The translations under genes were made by a program, and so were the position numbers. DNA of 64,000 nucleotides from Myxococcota bacterium (GTDB lineage: Bacteria; Myxococcota_A; UBA9160; SMWR01): the NCBI GenBank assembly GCA_022447545.1, contig JAKVBI010000018.1:113668-177667 (forward strand), given 5' to 3'. The notes beneath the pieces were generated by a model. The model made no database searches. It was not told the origin of the DNA and saw nothing but the letters and a program-made list of their open reading frames with translations. This document shows, in pieces, positions 53,225-61,500 of this stretch (positions are counted from its first letter, which is position 1; every line of letters begins with the position of its first letter).

Positions 53225-54301
53225 TCAGGCGCCCAGCTTCGAGGCGTAGTGCATACCCCGCTCGGCTAGCATCGGCACCAGTCTGCCGATCTCCGTGGCG
53301 CCTTCACCCGCTGCTGTTCCATCACGGACGCGCCCCGCGATGCCTTGCATGATTCCTGCGCTGCGGAAGAAATGGTACGCGAGGTAGAAGTCCAGATCGG
53401 GCACGCCATCGCGTCCCGTATGTGCGCAGTAGAGCTCGATGAACTCGGACTCGGTGGGGATGCCCTGGCGGCTCAGCTCGTCGTCGCTCATGTTCATCAG
53501 CGAGCTGTTGGTCGAGCGCCGCTGGGACAGCTGGTAGGTGACGTCGGCCAACGGGTGACCGATGGTGGACAACTCCCAGTCCAGGACCGCCACGATCTTC
53601 GGCTCCGTGGGGTGCGCGAGCATGTTGTTCACCGAGTAGTCACCGTGAACGATGCTGGCGGAGTCGTCGGCGGGGATGTTCTCGGGGAGCCATTCGATCA
53701 GCCGGTCCATATCGGGTACAGGGTCCCCTTCAGAGGCGCGATACTGCTTGGTCCAGCGGTTGACCTGGCGAGCGAAGTAGTTGCCCGGCCGTCCGTAGTC
53801 GCCGAGACCGATGGAATCGGGATCCGTCTGGTGGAGCCGAGCGAGTACTTCGATCATGGATTCGTAGAGCTGACGCCGCTCACCCATTTCGAGTTCCGGG
53901 AGCGACGCGTCGACGAACAGGCGTCCATCCACCTTTTCCATCACGAAGAACATCGTGCCGATCACACTTTCGTCCTGGCACAGCAGGTGGGCGTGGGGGA
54001 CCGGAAAACCCGTGGCGTGGAGGGCACTAATGACGCGGTACTCGCGGTCCACGGCGTGGGCCGACTTCAGGAGCACCCCCGGCGGCTTGCGGCGCAGTAC
54101 CCATTGACCAGCGGGTGAGGTGAGTTCGTAGGTGGGGTTGGACTGGCCGCCTCGGAACTCTCTCACCGTCAAGGGGCCCTCGAAGCCCGGTAATTTGCGC
54201 TGTAGGTAGGCTTCGAGGCTGCTCGTGTCGAAGCTGTGGCGGGCTTCGACTTCCTTGGTACCCGTGGCCATGTGGGCCATGGATTGGGGGCGCTTGCTCA
54301 C
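53225..54301 (-). CDS. Phosphotransferase family protein (ACAD10/11-type APH fold)
   Basis: 358-residue kinase-like protein. HGDYSVNNMLAHP is the catalytic loop and VLDWELSTIGHPLADV the metal aspartate segment. FRGGQSNPTYEL is the nucleotide loop, and RRKPPGVLLKSAHAVDREYR supplies the lysine. Such proteins resemble the kinase domain of ACAD10/11, which phosphorylates 4-hydroxyacyl-CoA before elimination. GTG is the start because GGAGAC lies upstream; ATGs at 54280 and 54271 are alternatives. Convergent with the P450. Confidence 0.83.
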   Translation of the reverse strand: MSKRPQSMAHMATGTKEVEARHSFDTSSLEAYLQRKLPGFEGPLTVREFRGGQSNPTYELTSPAGQWVLRRKPPGVLLKSAHAVDREYRVISALHATGFPVPHAHLLCQDESVIGTMFFVMEKVDGRLFVDASLPELEMGERRQLYESMIEVLARLHQTDPDSIGLGDYGRPGNYFARQVNRWTKQYRASEGDPVPDMDRLIEWLPENIPADDSASIVHGDYSVNNMLAHPTEPKIVAVLDWELSTIGHPLADVTYQLSQRRSTNSSLMNMSDDELSRQGIPTESEFIELYCAHTGRDGVPDLDFYLAYHFFRSAGIMQGIAGRVRDGTAAGEGATEIGRLVPMLAERGMHYASKLGA

Positions 54302-54345
54302 GGCGCGTCTCCGCTGGGGGAATCGCCTTGGATTCTACGTCAGGA

Positions 54346-56271
54346 TCAATCGTTGGTGGGCGGCGGATCGCCGCCTCCATCTCGCCTTTCGCTGCTCGCC
54401 GAGGGCCGCCCGCGCCGGCGCCGGTTCTGGCGTCGGCGGCCCTGGCGCTTCTGGTTCTTGTCCCTGGAATTGGATCGGCCCCGGCCCTTGGATTTCGACT
54501 TTGCTTTGGGCTTGGGGACCTCCAGGGGAGCGAAGAAAGTGGGCGGGCGCGTCCTTCCGCCAATGCAGACATCGCAGAGCCCGCAGGGCTCGCTGTTGTC
54601 TTCTCCGAAATACGACTGCAGAAAGGTCGCTCGGCACTGGTCGGTGCCGGAGTAATCGTTGAGGGCGTCTAGACGGCGACCATCTTGGGTGCGCAGGGTT
54701 TCGAACTGTCCAGCCAGGCTTCGCGTGTCCTCTTCGATGGCTTCGGTGGGTTCGTTGATCTGGATGCCGTCGTCGAGAATCTCCACGAGCCCGGCCTCTT
54801 CGATCTTGGCGAGAAGCGCCGACGAGATCCTCGGCCCCAACTCGGCCGACAGAGCGAGGGCCTCGAGGGTGGGCATGCGCTGTTCTCCGGCCCAGGCGGC
54901 CAGGGCGCTGCCGATCTTGTAGAGCTGATCGGGACGCACCCGGCTGCGGGCCAGCAGAGCCTCGTGGATCTCACGATCCGCGGCATCGTAGAGCAGGATG
55001 CAGTTGGCCTTCTTGCCATCGCGTCCACCGCGCCCGGCTTCCTGGACGTACTGCTCGAGGGAGGCCGGGGACTGGTAGTGGAGCACGTAGCGGATGTCCG
55101 GTTTGTCGATTCCAAGGCCGAAGGCATTGGTGGCAACCATTACACTGCGCTGCCCCCGACGCATGAAGTGGTCCTGGGAGGCGTTGCGTTCGGTGGCCGT
55201 CATCGCGCCGTGGTAGCGGCGTGCGGGCACCTGGAAGCGTTGCAGCAGTGCGAAGACGAAGTCCACCTCGCGCCGCGTCGCGCAATACACGATCCCCGGG
55301 CGGCGCAGGCGCAGGACCAGGCGAACCAACGCGCGTGCACGAGCGTCGGCTTCGCAGCGCAGTACCTCGAAGGCCAGGTTGGAGCGGTGTGGCGAAGTGG
55401 CCACCACGCGCGGATCGTCCATGCGCAGGGAGTTGACGATGGCTTCCCGCACCCGCGGTGTCGCAGTGGCCGTCAGGGCCAAAACCGAAGGGCTTCCCAG
55501 CTCTCTGACGCGAGCCCCGAGCCTCAGATAGGCGGGGCGGAAGTCGTGTCCCCACTCGGACAGGCAGTGCGCCTCATCGATGGCGATCAGGGACACGCCG
55601 GCCTTGGAGAGATTCTCCCGCACCTCGGCGTTCTCCATGGTTTCCGGGGTGGTCATGACGAGCAGCGAGCCCCCCCGGCGGATGCGGGTGAGTGCGTTGG
55701 CGCGGGCTTTGCCACGCAGGGTGCCATCCAGCCGGATGCAGGGAACGCCGAGTTTTTCGAGCTTGGTGGATTGATCCTGGAGCAGGGCGCGCAGCGGCGA
55801 GATCACGACCACGGGTTTGGGGAGCACCATGGAGGGCACCTGGTAGCAGGCGGACTTGCCCGAGCCCGTGGGAATCACCATCAACACGTCGCGACCGCTG
55901 ACAATGTCCTCGATGACCTGGATCTGCTCGTCCCGCAGACGGTCGATACCGAGTCGCCGTGCCGCCACGTGAATGGCCGAGGCTCCCTTCCGGCGACCTC
56001 CCGAACGAGACGAGGACGGGCTGTTGGTATCGCCGGATTCCGCATCCGACGGGGTCTTCGCGGGGCCGTCGGTCTCAGCGCGCACCCCTGCGGATCGGCG
56101 AGGCTGGCGCCGTCGGCGACTGGGCCGCTTGCGGGGTGAAGGCTCGTCGTCGGAAGCCTTTTTGCTCACCCGCCTGCGGCCACGCGTCTTACTCCGCCGG
56201 GAATCCGCGGTCTTCTTGGGCGGTTCCGCGGACGGCGGATCAGAATCTATCCGCGTGTCCGATTCCGACAC
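54346..56271 (-). CDS. recQ: ATP-dependent DNA helicase RecQ
   Basis: 641 residues. The helicase core starts near residue 103. Walker A PTGSGKSACYQ (134-144), DEAH at 232-235 (IDEAHCLSEWGHDFRPAY), motif III LTATATPRVREA, motif VI QEAGRGGRDGK. A zinc site follows with CRATFLQSYFGED and CGLCDVC. No HRDC domain is visible. Instead the N-terminal 100 residues and the last 60 are disordered and Arg/Lys-rich, probably DNA-binding. GTG start lies 6 bases after TAAGAT (56283-56278) with no ribosome site. Confidence 0.93.
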   Translation of the reverse strand: MSESDTRIDSDPPSAEPPKKTADSRRSKTRGRRRVSKKASDDEPSPRKRPSRRRRQPRRSAGVRAETDGPAKTPSDAESGDTNSPSSSRSGGRRKGASAIHVAARRLGIDRLRDEQIQVIEDIVSGRDVLMVIPTGSGKSACYQVPSMVLPKPVVVISPLRALLQDQSTKLEKLGVPCIRLDGTLRGKARANALTRIRRGGSLLVMTTPETMENAEVRENLSKAGVSLIAIDEAHCLSEWGHDFRPAYLRLGARVRELGSPSVLALTATATPRVREAIVNSLRMDDPRVVATSPHRSNLAFEVLRCEADARARALVRLVLRLRRPGIVYCATRREVDFVFALLQRFQVPARRYHGAMTATERNASQDHFMRRGQRSVMVATNAFGLGIDKPDIRYVLHYQSPASLEQYVQEAGRGGRDGKKANCILLYDAADREIHEALLARSRVRPDQLYKIGSALAAWAGEQRMPTLEALALSAELGPRISSALLAKIEEAGLVEILDDGIQINEPTEAIEEDTRSLAGQFETLRTQDGRRLDALNDYSGTDQCRATFLQSYFGEDNSEPCGLCDVCIGGRTRPPTFFAPLEVPKPKAKSKSKGRGRSNSRDKNQKRQGRRRQNRRRRGRPSASSERRDGGGDPPPTND

Positions 56272-56400
56272 GCTGCGATCTTAGCGTGACTGACACTCGG
56301 CTCGCCGGTTCTTGGAAAATATCCTTGGAGTGCCCTCGAGGGGCTTCCGGGCCCCCATTGCGGTGGGAAGCCGTTATGCTTAAGGATTCAGCCTTCGCGC

Positions 56401-56490
56401 GGAGAGGTGGCCGAGCGGCTGAAGGCGCTCCCCTGCTAAGGGAGTATGGGGTGAAACCCATCGTGGGTTCGAATCCCACCCTCTCCGCCA
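56401..56490 (+). tRNA. tRNA-Ser (anticodon GCU)
   Basis: 90-base type II tRNA with encoded CCA. Acceptor GGAGAGG/CCTCTCC, anticodon stem CTCCC/GGGAG with loop CTGCTAA reading GCU (56435-56437). Long variable arm TATGGGGTGAAACCCAT-like, T arm GTGGGTTCGAATCCCAC. It lies between recQ and the convergent end of the TonB receptor gene. Confidence 0.97.
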
Positions 56491-56524
56491 GGCCAATAGG
56501 CCCCTGTAGGCTCGGCTCAAAGCG

Positions 56525-58600
56525 CTAGAAACTGCCTCGGACGCCCAGTCGCACGCCCCGACCGGGGAGAAGTACCTCGTCCTTGTTGAAAGCGACGTGG
56601 TTGCGGGCGCGTCGGTCCAGCAGATTCCGGGCGACCAGACTCAGCTCGATATTTCCCACGGAGTGGTCGACCAGGAGGTAGGAGACACCGAGGTCGAGCA
56701 TCGTAAACCCTGCCGTCGCGGTCTCGAAGGTGGCCACGCGATCCTGCGAGTCGGTGCGACGTACGTCCAGGCGCACGCGCAGCCGATCATCGACGAAGAA
56801 GACTCCGCCCCCCCACCGGATCGGAGTGATCCGTGGCAGGTTGCGATCCCCGGGACCCGTGGTGAACTCGGCACGCACCCAGTCGAAGCCAGCTTCCACA
56901 CCGACCTCTCCCCCGAGCAGACTGAACAGTGAAGCGCTGGCGCTCAGTTCCCCGCCGTAGAAGAGGGCACTGCGACTGAGGTAGTCGAGTTCGTCGAGGG
57001 CCTCGGGGTCGCCGGGGGCGACGGGATTCCCTTCTTCGTCCACCGTGTTGCCTGTAAGGGAACCGAAGATGTAGTCGTCGTAACGCGTGACGAACTGGGC
57101 CCATTCGAACTGCAATGCGCCCAGCGCAGCGCTGACGCGCACTTCGCCCGTATAGGAGGTTTCCTCTCCGAGGTTCGGATCACCGGTTTCGAACGTGCCC
57201 GTCGCTTCATGGGGGCCCCGCGAGTAGAGCTCGATCTGGCTCGGCGCGCGTTGGGCGACGGCACCGAGCAGGCCGACGGTGACGTCCGCGCCGACGTCCA
57301 TACGCAAAGCCACGGATCCACTCACCGGCGCGAAGGACCGATCTCGAAAGATGCCATCGGCGCCTGTGCCCTGGACTCCCACGTACTCCGTGCGAAAGCC
57401 CAACTCAGCGTTCAGCCACGGCGTGATGGGGCGCTCCTCGTAGAGATAGGCGGCAACGCCGCTCGTCTTCGTGGGGGCCAGGAACTCGGCGGCTTCGCCA
57501 CCAGCGGTGAGCTTTTGATAGGTGCCCTGGAGGCCCAGCGCGCCCGTGAATCCGGCTAGCGGAACATGCAGGGCCTCGACTCGTCCCTCGAACTGGTCGT
57601 TATCGAAGGTCTGTCCGACTGCACCCTCCGCGAGTTCGTCGTGACTGTAATCGGTGTAGGCCGACCGCAGGTGGATGGCCTGGAGCCAACTCACGGGAGT
57701 TTCGAGATCGCCCTCCAGCCGGAATCGGTTGGTCGCCATGTCGATGGTGACGTCCTCGCCGGCCTCGGGGATCCCGTAGTCGCTGCTGAACCGCGTGTAG
57801 GAAAGGCCCAGTCGTCCCTTCTCGCCGATGTAGGCGCTACCTGCCGAGATCGATCCCGTATCGATGCTGCTGCCCGGCTGGCGGTCCGGATTTCCGGGGA
57901 TCTCGTAGTTGTCGCCGTTCATGCCGAGCCCGTCGAAGTGCCAGGCCATGGGGCCTGAGCTTCCGTCCAGTGAAAACGCCAGGTTGCGTTCGTCGGCGAC
58001 CGTGCCGTAGGAGCCGAACACTTCGCCGCTCACCCCGCCGTCCGTCAACTGTGTGGGGACGCGCTGGGTGATGACATTCACGACCCCGGCGACGGCACCA
58101 CCGCCGTGCCGCAGGGTCGCGGGCCCGCGCAGCACCTCGATGCGCTGGGCCGCCAATGGATTGACGGGGACGGCGTGGTCCGGGCTCAGGCGCGAGAGGT
58201 CCTGGGTGCCCAGGCCTCCTTCGAGAACCTCGGTGCGGAAGGCGTCCTGGCCGCGGATTACCGGTCGGCTGGCTCCGGCCGCGAAGCCGCTGGTGGCAAT
58301 GCCTGGTTGGCGAACCAGGGTCTCGCCCAGGGTCGTGCCCAGGTTCTCCAGCACTTTCCTGCGTTGGTAGACGTCCACAGGGATCGCCAGATCGTCGGGG
58401 CTGTGCTCGAGGGGGTTCCCGGTGACCACGATGGTTTCTTGTTCGGTGTGTCCTCCCTGGTTGCCTTCGTGGGCGTGCTCGTGGGCGTGGCCTTGGTCCT
58501 CGGGCGCTGAGGCCGCAGTTTGCGCGGCGGCGGGATGCCAAGCGAGCAGGACCAGAATCAACGTGTGACGGATCAAAGAGTTGTATTTCGGAAGCGACAT
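56525..58600 (-). CDS. TonB-dependent outer-membrane receptor, metal type
   Basis: 691 residues. Signal peptide ends at AAAQ. A His-rich segment follows (GHAHEHAHEGNQGGH), then the TonB box-like ETIVVTGNPL, a plug domain (RQPGIATSGFAAGASRPVIR) and a beta-barrel ending in a terminal phenylalanine (GVRLGVRGSF). The His-rich N-terminus is typical of zinc receptors such as ZnuD, so zinc or a similar metal is the likely cargo. A small exported CxxC protein gene lies 80 bases upstream on the same strand. Confidence 0.88.
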   Translation of the reverse strand: MSLPKYNSLIRHTLILVLLAWHPAAAQTAASAPEDQGHAHEHAHEGNQGGHTEQETIVVTGNPLEHSPDDLAIPVDVYQRRKVLENLGTTLGETLVRQPGIATSGFAAGASRPVIRGQDAFRTEVLEGGLGTQDLSRLSPDHAVPVNPLAAQRIEVLRGPATLRHGGGAVAGVVNVITQRVPTQLTDGGVSGEVFGSYGTVADERNLAFSLDGSSGPMAWHFDGLGMNGDNYEIPGNPDRQPGSSIDTGSISAGSAYIGEKGRLGLSYTRFSSDYGIPEAGEDVTIDMATNRFRLEGDLETPVSWLQAIHLRSAYTDYSHDELAEGAVGQTFDNDQFEGRVEALHVPLAGFTGALGLQGTYQKLTAGGEAAEFLAPTKTSGVAAYLYEERPITPWLNAELGFRTEYVGVQGTGADGIFRDRSFAPVSGSVALRMDVGADVTVGLLGAVAQRAPSQIELYSRGPHEATGTFETGDPNLGEETSYTGEVRVSAALGALQFEWAQFVTRYDDYIFGSLTGNTVDEEGNPVAPGDPEALDELDYLSRSALFYGGELSASASLFSLLGGEVGVEAGFDWVRAEFTTGPGDRNLPRITPIRWGGGVFFVDDRLRVRLDVRRTDSQDRVATFETATAGFTMLDLGVSYLLVDHSVGNIELSLVARNLLDRRARNHVAFNKDEVLLPGRGVRLGVRGSF

Positions 58601-58680
58601 GAAAACCTCGTGAGTTACGCAGGGATCGCGGCCCGCCCGGCAACGTCGAGCCGGGAATGGGCGGCGCTCATGGGTCGTGT

Positions 58681-58992
58681 TCAGCAGAAGGGGGATCCGA
58701 TTCCCGATGGACGGATCCCGCGGGTTGCGAGGTCGGTGTCGAGAGACACCTGGGGAACCTCAGCCACCCATGCCGTCGTGATCCCGCTGGGATCGACGAA
58801 CCGGCACGTCACCCAGCCGTTTTGCAAGGCCGTCTGGGGGGCCGCCTGACAGCGCACACAGCTGGCGTGCCAGCGATCATCGGAAGATTCTCCGCCATGC
58901 CCGTGGAGGGCCTGAGAGGCTGCCGTGCTCATCAAGAGCGCGAAGGCCGCGAGGGCAATCCAGTGGCGTGTAGGGGTCAGGCTACGCTGCAT
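58681..58992 (-). CDS. Small exported CxxC protein
   Basis: 103 residues, signal peptide WIALAAFALLMSTAASQA, then His- and Cys-rich part LHGHGGESSDDRWHASCVRC and two further cysteines (TCRF, terminal Cys). Resembles DUF2946-like periplasmic proteins near metal receptors. Function unknown. Cotranscribed with the TonB receptor by position; a metal-binding periplasmic accessory is inferred. Confidence 0.6.
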   Translation of the reverse strand: MQRSLTPTRHWIALAAFALLMSTAASQALHGHGGESSDDRWHASCVRCQAAPQTALQNGWVTCRFVDPSGITTAWVAEVPQVSLDTDLATRGIRPSGIGSPFC

Positions 58993-59069
58993 TGTGACGG
59001 AGACTATCTCTAGGCGCGATGGAACGCTACTGCGGGTTGCGGTTTAAAGAGGGGTTCGGGCGAATGCCC

Positions 59070-60041
59070 TCATGGTGCAACGACGAGCTTGCCCACCGCG
59101 CGCCGGTCGAGCAGATCGCGCAGGGCCTGGCCGGCCTGCTCGAGGGGGTAGCTTTGAGAGGCCTGGGGCTTGAGCTTTCCGCTGGTGCAGAGCTCCACCA
59201 ATTCCGAGAGCAGCGCGTCTCGGCGGTCGGGTTGCCGGGCCATCATGGCGCCGAAGAAGACGCCTACGATCTGGCAGCCCTTGAGCAGGGGCAGGTTCAG
59301 CGGTGGGGCCGCGATGCCGGCGGTGAAGCCGATTACCAGAAAGCGTCCCTCCCAGGCCGTGGCGCGCAGGGCGGCCTCGCTGTAGGCACCGCCTACGGCG
59401 TCGTAGACGACGTCGGCTCCGCGGCCCTGGGTGAGTTCTTTGATGCGTTGCTTGAGGTCTTCGCGCTCATAGTTGATGGTCTCGTCTGCGCCGCGTTCGA
59501 TGCAGAACGCGAGTTTTTCATCGGTGGACGCCGCGGCGATCACGCGCGCTCCCAGGGCGTGGCCCAACTCCACGGCAGAGATGCCCACATTGCCACCTGC
59601 GCCCAGCACCACCAGGGTTTCGCCCGCTTGCAGGGCGCCGCGATCGCGAAGGGCGTATAGCGCTGTGCCGTACGCGTAGGCGATGCCTGTGGCGTCGGCA
59701 AAGCTCATGCCGTCGGGAATGGGGGCCGCGCCTGAAGCGTCCATGACGGCTCGCTCCGCGAACCCGCCGTCACGCGCGCCGCCGAACACCCGGTCGCCCA
59801 CTGCGAAGCCCTGCACGCCAGGCCCCACGGTGAGGACTTCGCCGGCAACGTCGGTCCCGGGGCAATAAGGCGGGGTGGGGTGCATCTGGTACTTGTCCTC
59901 GACCATCAGGGCGTCGGGAAAGCTCACACCTGCCGCTTTGACGTCCACCAGCAACTGGCCCTCGGCCGCTTCGGGCTCCGGAACGTCTTCGACCTTCAGA
60001 TTCTCGGGGGGTCCAAATGCGTGACAGATGACGGCTTTCAT
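59070..60041 (-). CDS. Zinc-less NADPH:quinone oxidoreductase-like protein
   Basis: Medium-chain dehydrogenase/reductase, 323 residues, quinone oxidoreductase type. It begins MKAVICHAFGPPENLKVEDV. The fold is seen in PGTDVAGEVLTVGPGVQG and the NADPH motif LGAGGNVGISAVELGHALGA. No zinc ligands are evident. Reduces quinones or enones. Start overlaps the stop of the NTF2-like gene upstream (ATGA). Confidence 0.86.
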   Translation of the reverse strand: MKAVICHAFGPPENLKVEDVPEPEAAEGQLLVDVKAAGVSFPDALMVEDKYQMHPTPPYCPGTDVAGEVLTVGPGVQGFAVGDRVFGGARDGGFAERAVMDASGAAPIPDGMSFADATGIAYAYGTALYALRDRGALQAGETLVVLGAGGNVGISAVELGHALGARVIAAASTDEKLAFCIERGADETINYEREDLKQRIKELTQGRGADVVYDAVGGAYSEAALRATAWEGRFLVIGFTAGIAAPPLNLPLLKGCQIVGVFFGAMMARQPDRRDALLSELVELCTSGKLKPQASQSYPLEQAGQALRDLLDRRAVGKLVVAP

Positions 60042-60460
60042 GTCTTGGGTTCCTGTGTGGAGGTGTCCGGGTTGAACTGGGCCTGGAAGTTGGCGGTGTC
60101 GAGTAGCTCGCGGACCTCGCAGATCCGGCCATCTCGAAAGAGAAAGGAAAATGCGTACTCGTTCTGGTAGGGGGCGCCGTTGGCGGTCCGCGCTCGCATC
60201 TGGGCCACCACCACTGCGGCGTCCCCCTCGACGACCTGGAGGTGGGGGTCGAGTTGCAAGGAGCCGGGCTCGAACAGTTCCCCGCCAGCGCTGCACAGGA
60301 AGTCGATGACGCTTTGCCGGCCCCGCATCTCACCGAGTTGCTCAGCCACCGATGGCGGTACGAGCCAGACGATGTCCTCGTCGAACAGCTCGCCGAGGGT
60401 TTCGCGTTCGTCGCCGAACATGGCGGGAAAGAAACGCTCGAGCGTTTTGTGGTGATCCAT
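60038..60460 (-). CDS. NTF2/SnoaL-like protein
   Basis: 140 residues of the NTF2-like cone fold: FPAMFGDERETLGELFDEDI, VVEGDAAVVVAQMRART and NEYAFSFLFRDGRICEVREL. Activity unknown (SnoaL-type isomerase/hydrolase or binding). TAGGCT ends 6 bases before the ATG with no ribosome site, a leaderless candidate. Overlaps the quinone oxidoreductase gene, so the pair is coupled. Divergent from an SDR. Confidence 0.78.
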   Translation of the reverse strand: MDHHKTLERFFPAMFGDERETLGELFDEDIVWLVPPSVAEQLGEMRGRQSVIDFLCSAGGELFEPGSLQLDPHLQVVEGDAAVVVAQMRARTANGAPYQNEYAFSFLFRDGRICEVRELLDTANFQAQFNPDTSTQEPKT

Positions 60461-60562
60461 CGCGGCAGCCTACCCCCGCCGGGGCATGCCTGTCGCGAGC
60501 TTTTTTCGCGTGGCGCGGGGCGGCGCTCGAGAAAGCCCGGCCCGACGCTCGTGGCCCTCCTG

Positions 60563-60568
60563 TATTCT
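60563..60568 (+). promoter_or_regulatory. -10-like element before SDR gene
   Basis: TATTCT, with a 46-base leader containing the ribosome site GGAGGGAGGG before GTG 60615. Confidence 0.3.
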
Positions 60569-60614
60569 CGAAGGCTCGGAACCCGTTGAGAATGTAGGAG
60601 GGAGGGTCGGCACC

Positions 60615-61460
60615 GTGAGTCAGTCGCGAGCATCGGAAAGGTCGGAAGCAACCGGAAACACTGGAAGGCTTGCCGGAAAGGCCGCGCTGGTGACGGGGGC
60701 CGCGCGGGGCACGGGGGCCGCCATCGCGCGACTCTTTGCCAGCGAGGGAGCCCGCGTGATGCTGGCCGACGTGCGCGACGAAGCCGGCCGGGCCGTGGCC
60801 GACGAGATCGGCGAAGCGGCCGTCTACCGGCACCTGGACGTTCGCCTGGAGGCCGATTGGGCGGCGGCCGTGGAGGCCGCGCTGGAGGCCTTTGGCCGGC
60901 TCGACATCCTGGTCAACAACGCTGCGCGGCTGATCATCAAGGCCATGGTGGACACCACCCCCGAGGAGGTGTTGGAGTTGGTGGAGGTCAATCAGCTCGG
61001 GCCCTACCTGGGGATCCGGGCCGTTACGCCCAGCATGCGAGCAGCCGGGGGCGGCTCCATCGTCAATGTGTGCTCGTCGGACGGCGTGAAGGGGATGAAT
61101 GGCGTGACGGCCTACGCGTCCACCAAGTGGGCGCTGCGGGGCATCACCAAGTCAGCCGCCATGGAGCTCGCCCGCCATGCCATCCGCGTTAACGCCGTGT
61201 GCCCCGAGGCTGGGAACTTCGAGATGTCGGCGCCCTTCCTGGGCGAAGGAGTCGACCCGCAACAGGCCGCCGAGGCCAATGCCGGCCAGTTGTTGCGGCC
61301 ACCGCCGGGCTATTCGATGCACGATCACATACTCGATGTGGCGCGCACGGTGCTCTTTCTCGCCTCGGACGAGTGTCCCACGGCTACCGCAGCGGACTTC
61401 GTGGTCGATGGGGGTCTGACGGCGGGCTACATCCAGCCCGGCATCCCGGGTGCCGACTGA
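60615..61460 (+). CDS. SDR family oxidoreductase (hydroxysteroid dehydrogenase-like)
   Basis: 281 residues: LAGKAALVTGAARGTGAAIA, acidic residue in LADVRDEAG, VNNAARLIIKAM, the catalytic Ser in NVCSSDGVKGMNGVTAYAST and Lys in YASTK. GTG is chosen for the strong GGAGGGAGGG 6 bases upstream. Similar to 3-alpha-hydroxysteroid dehydrogenases and other FabG relatives. Substrate unknown. Confidence 0.84.
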   Translation: MSQSRASERSEATGNTGRLAGKAALVTGAARGTGAAIARLFASEGARVMLADVRDEAGRAVADEIGEAAVYRHLDVRLEADWAAAVEAALEAFGRLDILVNNAARLIIKAMVDTTPEEVLELVEVNQLGPYLGIRAVTPSMRAAGGGSIVNVCSSDGVKGMNGVTAYASTKWALRGITKSAAMELARHAIRVNAVCPEAGNFEMSAPFLGEGVDPQQAAEANAGQLLRPPPGYSMHDHILDVARTVLFLASDECPTATAADFVVDGGLTAGYIQPGIPGAD

Positions 61461-61500
61461 GCGACCGGGGTCGTGCTCGGGGAGTCAGCGCTCTCGGAAC

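Noticed and set aside
54685-56139. 484-codon open frame opposite recQ
   Set aside because: Antisense shadow; the minus strand holds full RecQ motifs.
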